Source: Pollenia angustigena
Lineage: Eukaryota > Arthropoda > Insecta > Diptera > Polleniidae
Direction of reading: 5' to 3'
NCBI GenBank assembly: GCA_930367215.1
Contig: OV884059.1
Coordinates: 33,719,882 to 33,783,881 of the forward strand
DNA length: 64,000 bases
Below are positions 55,328 to 64,000 of the stretch, one piece after another. A model generated the notes under the pieces. The model saw only the letters and a list, made by a program, of their open reading frames with translations, was not told the origin of the DNA and searched no databases. Position 1 is the first letter of the stretch; each line of letters starts with the position of its first letter. The position numbers were made by a program, and so were the translations under genes.

Positions 55328-55957
55328 CCCTGCCGTCAAATGAGTAGCTAACTACAAAAAAAGCCAACTTTAAGTTAGCTTGTATAGACAAACTTAAAGC
55401 CAACAACTAAGCAATGGAAAATTTACATTAACCAAAGTGTATACAAACACTGTATATTTGAAGTAGAGAGAGCCAAGTCGATTAACAAGCAAACGTCATT
55501 ATAGTCAGAAAACATAGTTTTTTAATACAAAAACTACAATGCCCCGGTAGACTAGCTGGTAGCGAGCTAGTCTAGTAGCACCGAGGTTGCGGGATCGAAT
55601 CCCACCAGAGACAAAAAAAAAAAATAAAAAATAAAATAAAGTAAAATAAAATAAGAAAAAATAAAAAAAAATAATAAAAATAAATATGTAATTAAAAAAA
55701 AAATAATTTAAAAAAAATAAAAAAATTTTTACTTTATTGACTTTGTGTAACTATATATTTTTATAAAGTTTTTGCTGGGTAGCTACAAAAAGTTAACTGA
55801 AAGTAGTGCAGAGTCGGACAATTGACTACTTTCTAGGACATCGCAATGTTAAAATAGTTAGTTAATTTCATATAAAAGTAATGCAAGTGTCAACCACCAC
55901 TACTTGAGAAATAGTTAGCTTTCAGTTAATTTAAAGTTAACTGAATGTCCGACAGGG
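55328..55957. mobile_element. MITE with CCCTG-CG ends, containing a SINE
   Basis: The left CCCTGCCGTCAAATGAGTAG and the right, in complement, CCCTGTCGGACATTCAGTTA are related inverted ends. Words such as TTAACTTTAAGTTAGC recur near both. The target duplication is not clear. A tRNA-derived SINE (55541-55730) sits inside. Confidence 0.5.
55541..55730 (+). repeat. tRNA-derived SINE with A-rich tail, copy 2
   Basis: The head is GCCCCGGTAGACTAGCTGGT, with an A box around TAGCTGGTAGC and the B box GGGATCGAATCCC (55591-55603). It is followed after CCAGAGAC by more than 100 bp of A-rich (AAAATAAA) tail. It matches the head at 16217. Confidence 0.65.
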
Positions 55958-56035
55958 CCTCAAGTAAAATATAACGACAAAGACGCTCGAGCTGCTTCCC
56001 CGCCCAGAGCAGTTTTACGAAAGATATGCTGGTGT

Positions 56036-56405
56036 ATAATTGTAAACAACTGCAGATTTTTAACAGTGCTGCCAGAAGTTTTTTGTGTTGCCAGAATAAA
56101 TTTTTAGAAAAATAACATATAAGTGCCGGTTCACACACGTCAAGTTTGACTCGCCAAGTCTAGAGTTTTTAGGAAAGAGGGGAAAAGAAATGCCATTCTC
56201 TTTTCCCTACGTTTCCACATGCAAGTGATTACTTGCAAGTAGTGTATACATATTATCAACGAAAAATCGAGGAAACAGCCGATTGGCGGAAAGTACAAAA
56301 ATTGTGTGAGTGTGAGAAAGTGGTATGCTCACAATCAATCATAATATGCACTGCAAATTTACAAATAACAAATTTGCACAAAGATCATCGTGACTACCCT
56401 TAATG
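56036..56405 (+). mobile_element. right half of the 53.4-kb MITE family, interrupted
   Basis: Positions 56036-56120 match 53753-53845 (GTGTATAATTGTAAACAA, AGTGCTGCCAGAAGTTTT). Positions 56320-56403 match 53860-53940 and end GACTACCCTT. A half palindromic MITE (56122-56213) is inserted between. Confidence 0.65.
56122..56213. mobile_element. half copy of the 37.3-kb palindromic MITE
   Basis: GTGCCGGTTCACACACGTCA, GACTCGCCAAGTCTAGAG and GGGAAAAGAAATGCCATTCTC follow one arm and the loop of 37302-37443; the second arm is missing. Confidence 0.7.
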
Positions 56406-56832
56406 TTCTAATTTTCAAATTTAGCTAGAATAATATTTATTAAACTTATAATATTTAATTCAATGTACTCATTAGGGCTTTAACTTTTTTGCAAATATTA
56501 TACCTCCCGAGGTAAAATCGTTTAGGGCATGGAAAAATATTAAAAACGGTATTTAGAGTTTTTCACTATCGTTAAAAAAGCTAACACGCGAAACGCGATG
56601 AAGGTTTAAACAAAAGTGTTTTTTTTACTGAAATTATACAATAGCGGAGTTCAATGTTTGACGCTAAAAGTCTTGTGAAAATGCAAAAATTTTGCAGCTT
56701 TTGTTTGCAATCAAACAACAAAATACACAGAAATGCAATTGTCACATCATTGCTTTTGTGCAATACGAAAACTGATAGCATATTTTGCTACGTGTATTGC
56801 CTTTACATCTCGGATACTCGAACAGCTGACAT
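56406..56832. other. no gene recognised
   Basis: The frames around 56581-56832 show no domain. Confidence 0.3.
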
Positions 56833-57541
56833 TACGTCGGTTGATAATTTAAATGTCGAATGTGTATTTTTGCTGTCTCGAGTTAAGATCGATTCCTTAG
56901 GTTTTCCGACCTGATCTTTCATTTGGCGTAATCAGTTTTTCGATACCCCATACGGTTTTCGAGATATGGAGTGTTGAGTTTGTCGTATGTGGTATTTGCT
57001 GATGCAATTTTCAAATTAAATGTCGTGTGTAACTGCCAAACGCCACATACTACAAATTTCCATATAAAACGACCAAAAAATTGATTTATTATTATTTATA
57101 TGTCGTATGAGGATTTTTCTTAGCACATACGATTTTGAATAATTTTTGTTAAAAAATAAGTATCGTATGTACCAAAGGAAAACGTATTCTGCCCATACAA
57201 AAGTCAGTTCGCACACGGCATCAGACGAAGGAAGTCATGTCTCCGCCACCACCGCTATTATCACCTACCTTGATTCAGTAAGTATTTTGATGATTATTTT
57301 TATTTACAACAAAAGTGTCGTGAAACGGCAACATATTAGTTGGGGATGGCTAATTTTTACAATCGCACTTTTTTATTACAGAATGAGTGATGCAATTTTA
57401 AGTACGAGTGGAAGCGATAGTCAAAGCGGTAAGTTTACTGATGTTATACAATTTATATTTTTGCATACACTATGTGTATGTATATTAGGGTGGTCGTTAA
57501 CTGTATGGATCAAATTTTTTTTCTATTTTTCCATGCTCTAA

Positions 57542-57562
57542 CCCCCCCCCCCCCCCCCCCCC
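57542..57562. repeat. poly-C tract, 21 bp
   Basis: An uninterrupted run of C directly after CTCTAA. It may be an assembly-sensitive homopolymer. Confidence 0.85.
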
Positions 57563-57567
57563 TCTTC

Positions 57568-58025
57568 GGTGGGTATTGATAAAAAAACAATTCCAAAAAA
57601 TTTTTAGGACGATCGGCGAAGGCTAAGCCGTCCCTCAAGCCCGCCAAAGTTTGAGAAAAATCGTAAAGTCCGACTTGTATGACTTATATTTAGGAAAATA
57701 TAAGTTTTACATAAAAATCGTTTTCTAAGAAGTTGTTGTTAGTAAAGTTTCCAACAACTTTTGCCTTAACAAGTTTTCTCTAAAACTCATATTGAAACAA
57801 ACCTAATTTAAATAAAAAGTAAACAGCAGCATTGATGCGAATTGTTTCTTTAGAACTGTTTTTTCTTACACACGTCAATTCAGCTTTAATATTTGTGTTT
57901 GTGTGCGTTTGCTTAAAAAAAAATAGTTAAACGCATATCATTTGTTTCTAACGTACCACCGTGATAAAGTTGGTGCAATTATACTTTTTTGATACAATTC
58001 AAAGCCAAAAAGTACGGTGGTACCC
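57568..58025 (+). repeat. long inverted repeat, left arm
   Basis: GGTGGGTATTGATAAAAAAA through GACGATCGGCGAAGGCTAAG to AAGTACGGTGGTACC is nearly identical to the reverse complement of 62508-62964. Its last 70 bp (57957-58025) are the end of the hAT found at 62006-62576. Confidence 0.85.
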
Positions 58026-58048
58026 TAGGGTGGCCGTTAAAATCAAAC

Positions 58049-58175
58049 CAGCCGGGCACCTGGCGTTTTACCCTAATTCGGGTACGCTGAATTCAGTGGT
58101 GTTAACCGTTTTTAGTTTCAAAATTTCGAAAACGGAGGAGGTTGCACAGCGTAACTCCAAAACGGTTTAGTTTAT
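58049..58175 (-). repeat. dispersed repeat B, inverted copy
   Basis: CCGGGCACCTGGCGTTTTA, ACGCTGAATTCAGTGGTG and CGAAAACGGAGGAGGTTGCA are complements of phrases in 23936-24120 and 37780-37935. Confidence 0.65.
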
Positions 58176-58624
58176 AAAATAAACTAAAAAAAAAAACGAA
58201 ATTCCACAATAATATTACCTTTAACCATTCTCAGTAAAAAAATTTGGGTTTTTTGAAGCACTTTAGAGAAAAAGCGCATAATCGAGCGCTTCAATAAAAG
58301 AGCTTTTACAAAGCAGTAAATGATATAGAATAAAATATACAAAAAAGCTGCTATTTTAGTGCTGACAACGAAGAAGGTTGCAAAACGAAAAAAATATGCG
58401 AAAATAGCTGGAAAAGGCATTTAAACAAAAGTAAAAGCAAAACCAGGGCTGTGGAGTCGGAGTCGGAGTTGAGGTTTTTGTACCGGAGTCGGAGTCGAAG
58501 TACCCACAAACACTAATGACTCCGACTTTTTGGCATTAAAATTTTTTCTAATATTTTTCAAAATAAAAAAATTTTAATGACCAATTTCAGCAATTCTTTG
58601 AAAATATCAATTCATATTTAAATA

Positions 58625-59547
58625 AAGGGTGGTTAAATTTCAAGGGCCGATGTTGATTTTGAATAAAACACAAACTATTTAGGAAATTATTGTAATTTTA
58701 TTTTATTATGATATATTGGTATTACTCAATTATGTATGGAACAAAATATCGGCCAAATGAGCGCCGCGACCACGGCGGCACACCTCCATCCGATGGTCCA
58801 AATTTTCGATGACCCTGAGGCATAATGGAGGTTCTATGCCGTTAATGTGCCGAATTATCTCATCCTTTAGCTCTTGAATTGTTGCTGGCTTATCGACGTA
58901 CACCTTTTCTTTCAAATAACCCCAAAGAAAAAAGTCCAACGGTGTCAAATCACATGATCTTGGCGGCCAATTGACATCGCCATTACGTGAGATAACACGG
59001 CCATTGAATTTGTTGCGCAAAAGAGCCATTGTTTCGTTAGCTGTGTGGCAAGTGGCACCGTCCTGCTGAAACCACATATCGTCCACATCCATATCTTCCA
59101 ATTCCGGCCATAAAAAGTTCGTTATCATCTCACGTTAGCGATTCACAGTAACTGCCTGACCGGCCTCATTTTGGAAAAAATATAAAAAATGATACCGCCA
59201 GCCCATAAACCGCACCAAACAGTCACTCTTTGTGGGTGCATTGGTTTTTCGACAATCACTCTTGGATTCTCATTCGCCCAAATGCGGCAATTCTCTTTGT
59301 TGACGAATCCACTGAGGGGAAAATGTGCCTCACACTGAATCACGAAGTACACGAAATGCATTTTGATTTGAACGCCCATTTTCATAATAAGTCTGGATAA
59401 CTTTAACACGTTGTTGGATTGTGTATCTCTCCATGGTTCAAATTGAGTAAGTCTGAAATAGAGAAATGTCAAATAAAATTCGGAAAAAAACTTGGCGTTT
59501 AGGTGTGGTTCACATTCAACATCGGCCCTTACAATTTAACCACCCTT
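58625..59547 (-). mobile_element. DD41D (rosa-type) mariner, internally deleted, 923 bp
   Basis: Inverted ends AAGGGTGGTTAAATTTCAAG (left) and, in complement, AAGGGTGGTTAAATTGTAAG (right) continue into GGGCCGATGTTGA. TA flanks both sides (58623-58624 and 59548-59549). It belongs to a different subfamily from the 4231-5150 copy by its ends, but has almost the same reduced length. Confidence 0.9.
58730..59434 (-). pseudogene. DD41D mariner transposase relic, first catalytic Asp missing
   Basis: It starts MERYTIQQRVKVIQTYYENG. The DNA-binding part is cut short and runs into CEAHFPLSGFVNKENCRIW, where relatives read SDEAHF: the first catalytic Asp codon is now TGT (Cys). HPQRVTVWCGLWAGGIIF follows, then a frameshift and a TAA before REMI. 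The last open part (58730-59128) keeps the second and third Asp (WFQQDGATCHTA and SCDLTPLDFFLWG) with 41 residues between them. Most of the helix-turn-helix region is gone, as in the 4.3-kb copy. Inactive. Confidence 0.87.
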
Positions 59548-61659
59548 TATAATTTTATTTTTATTCCACAAAAAAAAAAAACGATTTTTAAACATAAATT
59601 GATATTTAAATAAATTGGTGGAATTGGCAATAAGAGGGTCTACTTTTTGAATTTGTGAAGTCAGAAGATAATGACCAGTATACTTTTCATATGAGTAGGG
59701 GAGTTAGAAAAATTGAGATAACATCTTATTTTGACAGTTCTTTTAGCAATTTATGAGAAATATATAGATTGTATCGAAGCATGCCCTTTTCTATGTTTTT
59801 ATGTGACCTAAAATTTCTGTAATAAAACTCGCTGGTTCACTGTCTGAATTTCGCCAAGATATCCCTAATGAAATAGAGCCGAATTAAGGAAGTTAAAAAT
59901 TTTTTGTTTTTTATTTATCGTATATTAACAAATATTTTTGTAGCCATGTTCCGATATATGACTTGAAATCTGCTGTAGCTCCTGTGGTGAAAGCATTAAG
60001 TAAACTAAATTTTAAGTTCTAACCTTCAAGGTGAATTATAATAGAAAAAAAGGAAAAGGAGCTCGGAAAAATACATGACATTGTTCTAAATATAATTCCC
60101 ATCAATCTGGGGGTAAACCCGAAAAATGATTTGAGAATTCTTTTATCTACTCAATTTAGGAAAAATTGGAGAGATAATAATGACTTGCAATTTAAAATTT
60201 CGGTCTTTGACAATAATAATATTGAACTTGGAACGGAAAAAAGCAATGGTGTACTGAAGAAAACGATTTCAATTTAGTTGTTTAAAAATTCATATTTTTT
60301 TAACTCTGCAAGCCACATTTTGAAACACGTTGAAAATCGCAAATGATGCTATTTCTGTATTAAAAATTTGACTTTGTCCGAATATTTTAATGATCCCAGA
60401 AATAATAGAACTTTTTACGGTACGTTTCTCTTCAAAATGTGTTATTAAAATTGTAGAAGTAACAACTGAAGGCGCATCTGCATGTTTTAATAAAAATATA
60501 TTTAATTTTCCTGAGAATGATTAAAAAAGTTGGTCTAAATATTTGACTTAATAAATAAAACAAGACCAAAACGGCAGTGTTTGAATTTATGTATATTAAA
60601 AACAAAAGACCTCACTTCACAATTTACAAAAAGCACTTATGATGTTCTTTGTATCTACAAATTCTGTGGTAAACAATACTTAGTACACTTGGTGCCCTTA
60701 ACGTCTTAGCAAATTGGACTTGGCATTGTTTTCAACTTTTCTATCTCGAAAGCTGCATTAGATAGAACTTATGGAAATTCACACATCTATAAATTCCAAC
60801 AGATGTGAATTGGTGTAGTTTATCTCTTCCCTACACAACTATTGTTACATTTTTTAGCACTGTTTGCATATATTTAATAAATAAATATAACTTTTAAAAT
60901 ATACTAAAGTTTAATGATCCCATACGGTTTGAATCAAAACTCATATCTTTCGAAAGTTCGTAACAAAACTCGGTGGTTCCAAAATTAAATCCATTATTTT
61001 TCTATATTACAGTTGGCTTAAAATGTTCAACTGTTGAGTTATTAGTCAAGAATGACATAACACTGTAGAATCAAAAAAGTAGAGCTCAGTTGGTCTATTT
61101 AATCCGGCGCTATATGTTTTTCGAGCTTTCCTCCTCATATGTTAAAGCTCAATGCGGCACGTTAGAATTAAAATATCGATTTGAAAGTTTTACAGAATAA
61201 TTTTCTTGCTATATTTAACCATTTAAAAGGTACTGAATTAAAAAACAAATTAAAAGAGTTTAAAGTCAAATAAGAACTAGTCTCATAAATAATGATAGGT
61301 TAGAGTAGGAGTCGGAGTTGGAGTCGGAGTTGGAGTCGGAGTTGGAGTCGTACTTAAAAAATTACAGCAAAAGGAGTCCGAGTTATAACTATTTCTTGAC
61401 GACTCCACAGCCCTGAGCAAAACATTAATGAATATGTTTATATAGTAAGCCCCTTAAAAGCCCTTTAGGAGTGCTTTGTTTGCATGTTAAAATAAGCGCT
61501 TATTGTCAGCAGAAAATAGTCCTCCAAACCGGGAACACCCCATACAAAAATCAGGCATCCCATCAGCAGGTTTGAAGCGATTTGTGGTATGAATTCATAC
61601 ACAAAACCTGCTCCTTTTGGAGCACATTTTTTACTGGGTTGTTATAGGTTTTTCTAATA

Positions 61660-61955
61660 TGCGTAGTCGTTTTAGAAACCAAATTTTTTTTGGCAATGGG
61701 GATAAAACAAATTATGTGAGGTTGGTCATACTTTTGACCCAACTAAGGGCAATCTTGACGCTGCAGTGGCCAAATTAAGGAATTATATTAAACTGGCATA
61801 TTTGTATGGGTGGGAGATACAAGGCAATTATGTTTTAAGAAAATGTTAAGCACAAAAAACTAATGAAGGTCCGTCATATATTTAATCCCCCTTGGGGCGA
61901 TTCCTTGGCAGTTCTGGGGCTTTTTCTTCAATATATTTCTAGTCTGTGTTGATAA
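61660..61955 (-). repeat. dispersed repeat C, inverted copy
   Basis: Complementary to 36955-37560 without its MITE: GGTTTCTAAAACGACT at one side and AGACTAGAAATATATTGAAG at the other. Confidence 0.55.
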
Positions 61956-62005
61956 TTTTATATTGGAGCACCCTTAAAGAATAAAGAAAGCGTGCAAGTA
62001 TGTTA

Positions 62006-62576
62006 CAGGGATGATAAATGAGAAAACCAATATCGTACTTACGAACTTCTAAAATCGTACTTTTTTGACCCCAATAGTAATATATAATTTTTTTTTATAA
62101 AAGAAAAAGACTTGTTTCGGTTACACTTGAAACCATTGGTACATACGGTCTATTCCGTTCCTTTGTTTTTATAATATTTTGCCATGAAGGCCTCTATGCT
62201 GCCGCTGATACTTGATTTAGAATGTGGCATATGCAATCGTCCAATGATCAAGTGCAAAAATCTATTCACAATAGCGAAGTTTAGTGTTTGGTGCAAATGG
62301 TCTTGCAAAGAGCAAATGCAAAATATCATAGCTGTTTTGTTAAATCCAACAACAACATACACAGAGTTTCCTTCAGATTTCATAAAAACGCTACGAAATT
62401 CTGAAATCCGTTTATATTCATTGGACAGTAAATACGAGTTGCCATTTTATATCAATTATATATATTAAGGTTTGAAAAATTTGGAAATAGTACCAAATGA
62501 GTCACGGGGGTACCACCGTACTTTTTGGCTTTGAATTGTATCAAAAAAGTATAATTGCACCAACTTTATCACGGTG
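62006..62576 (-). mobile_element. 571-bp internally deleted hAT, relative of the 9348-11347 element
   Basis: The left end CAGGGATGATAAATGAGAAA equals the right end of the 9.3-kb hAT. The other end (CACCGTGATAAAGTTGGT in complement) corresponds to its left end. The flanks GTATGTTA (61998-62005) and GTACGTTA (62577-62584) match at 7 of 8 positions. The frames 62150-62468 parallel those at 9390-9644 and are not genes. Confidence 0.8.
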
Positions 62577-62964
62577 GTACGTTAGAAACCAATGATATGC
62601 GTTTAACTATTTTTTTTTAAGCAAACGCACACAAACACAAATATTAAAGCTGAATTGACGTGTGTAAGAAAAAACAGTTCTAAAGAAAAAATTCGCATCA
62701 ATGCTGCTGTTTACTTTTTATTTTAATTAGGTTTTGTTCAATATGAGTTTTAGAGAATACTTGTTAAGGCAAAAGTTGTTGGAAACTTTACTAACAACAA
62801 CTTCTTAGAAAACGATTTTTATGTAAAACTTATATTTTCCTAAATATTAGTCATACAAGTCGGACTTTACGATTTTTCTCAAACTTTGGCGGGCTTGAGG
62901 GACGGCTTAGCCTTCGCCGATCGTCCTAAACATTTTTGGAGTTGTTTTTTTATCAATACCCACC
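62508..62964 (-). repeat. long inverted repeat, right arm
   Basis: Reverse complement of 57568-58025. It spans the last 70 bp of the hAT at 62006-62576 and nearly 390 bp beyond it. Confidence 0.85.
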
Positions 62965-63812
62965 AAATTGGCGAGTGAGACCTAAATAAATCCAACTTTT
63001 GATTTTAACGGTCACCCAAATGTATATACATTTAGATATTAATGGTGATGACGAGTTCTTAGATCCAAATTATCAGCCCTTCAGGTTCGGATTCTAGTAC
63101 ATCAAAAATGTAATTGCTGGTGCATCAGACAACATTGTTCCTAATAGTTCGAGTCATATTCCTCCTGAGTTAAATAAGCGAAATTTACCAACAGATGTTT
63201 GTAAAACAGATTTGCAAAATGTTTTTAATTTACCGTTAGGCTACTGTTTAAAGTTTTTCTATAAAAGGAAATTAGCTACCTTTAATTTAACTGCCACTTT
63301 AATATTACCAAACTTAACTTATTGCGCTATATGGAACGAAACTATGAATGGTAGATCTCGTAGTTGATGACCCAAAAATTAGGCGGATGATACTGTGGAG
63401 CGATTCGTGTGTTCCACAGAACAGGAACCCAATAGTGGCAACAGCACTTTTTCATTTTGTGCACCTTAATTTAAATTTTAAGGATATAACGCAAAAGTTC
63501 TCAGAACCGGGTCATTCCTTAGTGCAGGAAGCTGATTGTGTGCATAGTACAATCGAAAAACATCTCAGACATATGGAAATTGGAAGCCCGGTCTCTTTGA
63601 TTAGACAATTATACGATTTTTGTTACGATAATGTAAAATTTAAAATTATTCGGATGGTACCTTCTGATTTTAAATTATATTCTCAGTTATCAAGTCAACT
63701 TTGTTTTCAACAGCTCCCATTTTCAAAGTGCAAATTTATTAAATATCAACCACATAAATGCGAAATTTTTTATAAGGATTCTGAAACAGAAATAAATTAT
63801 TTAAATTGCTAA

Positions 63813-64000
63813 ATTAAATTAAAATGTACGTTTCAAAAAGTATATCAAAGATATCTTTTTAAAGTCCAATTTAGCAGTTTCTCCTTCAAAGGCAATAACT
63901 TCTGAAAAATCAAAAGATTTGAAAAGCATGACTTTTTTTAATGCGGTTTTAAAATAAATAACACAGCATTACAATAAAAATTGGAGTTAAAATACCGATT
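63813..64000. other. AT-rich DNA to the window edge
   Basis: No terminus matching the TCGTC end of the copy 2 transposon is seen before the window ends. Confidence 0.4.

Larger units (their letters stand above)
58444..61415. mobile_element. hAT element, 2972 bp, with GGAGTCGGAGTT subterminal repeats
   Basis: The left end CAGGGCTGTGGAGTCGGAGT and right end GACTCCACAGCCCTG are inverted. The flanks are identical AGCAAAAC (58436-58443 and 61416-61423). GGAGTCGGAGT(T/C) repeats are dense at 58455-58500 and 61308-61350. The interior is degenerate; no clear transposase motif could be read. A DD41D mariner is nested at 58625-59547. Confidence 0.9.
57488..63017. mobile_element. nested insertion complex within the copy 2 intron
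   Basis: The outer end GGGTGGTCGTTAA starts at 57488 and the complementary end TTAACGGTCACCC stops at 63017. A third end, GGGTGGCCGTTAAAATCAAA, lies at 58028 in the same orientation as the first. Inside are two inverted arms, repeat B, a hAT with a mariner, repeat C and a second hAT. The outer target duplication is not clear. Confidence 0.5.
56833..63812 (+). pseudogene. SDSC..QNRN-family transposon gene, copy 2, with a 5.6-kb intron full of insertions
   Basis: The left end at about 56833 reads TACGTCGGTTGATAATTTAA, matching the 41668 MITE. A stretch around CATACGGTTTTCGAGATATG resembles the leader of copy 1. Predicted exons run to 57277 (ends SHVSATTAIITYLDS, then GTAAGT), 57382-57428 (MSDAILSTSGSDSQS) and from 63036 (DINGDDEFLDPNYQP). 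The last two join in frame across an intron of 57429-63035 that holds nested elements. After two frame disturbances (about 63080-63110) comes NIVPNSSSHIPPELNKR and FNLPLGYCLKFFYKRKLATF. A deletion at about 63350 removes part of the GRSGNDIAS region. The final frame is 63348-63812 with MILWSDSCVPQNRNPIVATA, SEPGHSLVQEADCVHSTIEK and a Cys/His-containing tail. The right end of the element is not seen. Confidence 0.6.

Overview
The window looks like repeat-rich, AT-rich nuclear DNA of a fly, most likely a calyptrate (blow-fly, house-fly or stable-fly type). Three things suggest this: a 17.6/297-like errantivirus, many insect DNA transposons, and very short GT-AG introns. There are no bacterial features. 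Only one short candidate exon of a host gene was found (20296-20400). Almost everything else that can be named is a mobile element or its remains. All family assignments come from reading motifs and element ends by eye and from memory; no search was run.

Layout. 0-11.4 kb: a chain of small DNA transposons with clear target-site duplications (TSDs), namely a TA-type element, relics of two non-LTR retrotransposons, a DD41D mariner, an 8-bp-TSD element and two hAT elements of 1860 and 2000 bp, each with a smaller element nested in it. 11.4-22.5 kb: mostly featureless DNA with dispersed repeats, a tRNA-derived SINE, a GC-rich hairpin minisatellite and two miniature elements (MITEs). 22.5-23.8 kb: a Transib (RAG1-related) transposase relic. 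24.7-33.7 kb: an errantivirus provirus with LTRs, primer site, Gag joined in frame to the end of RNase H and integrase (protease and reverse transcriptase deleted), Env broken by a frameshift, and a polypurine tract. Its 3' LTR is split by a 2444-bp non-autonomous Transib whose ends carry the CACAGTG heptamer and whose TSD is CGCCG. 33.9-39.3 kb: MITEs, palindromes and dispersed repeats. 39.3-43.8 kb: a Harbinger pair (Myb/SANT-like gene and DDE nuclease gene, convergent) and a hAT relic. 44.0-45.6 kb: a transposon with TCGTC ends encoding an uncharacterised 'SDSC..QNRN' protein. 46-57 kb: hAT, pogo/Tigger-like and MITE elements, several nested. 56.8-63.8 kb: a second, older copy of the 'SDSC..QNRN' transposon, whose intron is expanded by about 5.5 kb of nested elements including a 2972-bp hAT, which itself holds another DD41D mariner.

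The two most interesting threads are the Transib pair, with RSS-like ends and a transposase relic in one window, and the TCGTC-ended transposon family. The latter appears as two coding copies and two MITEs sharing the same terminus. A third theme is that about a dozen unrelated non-autonomous elements are each packed with their own short repeated motif.
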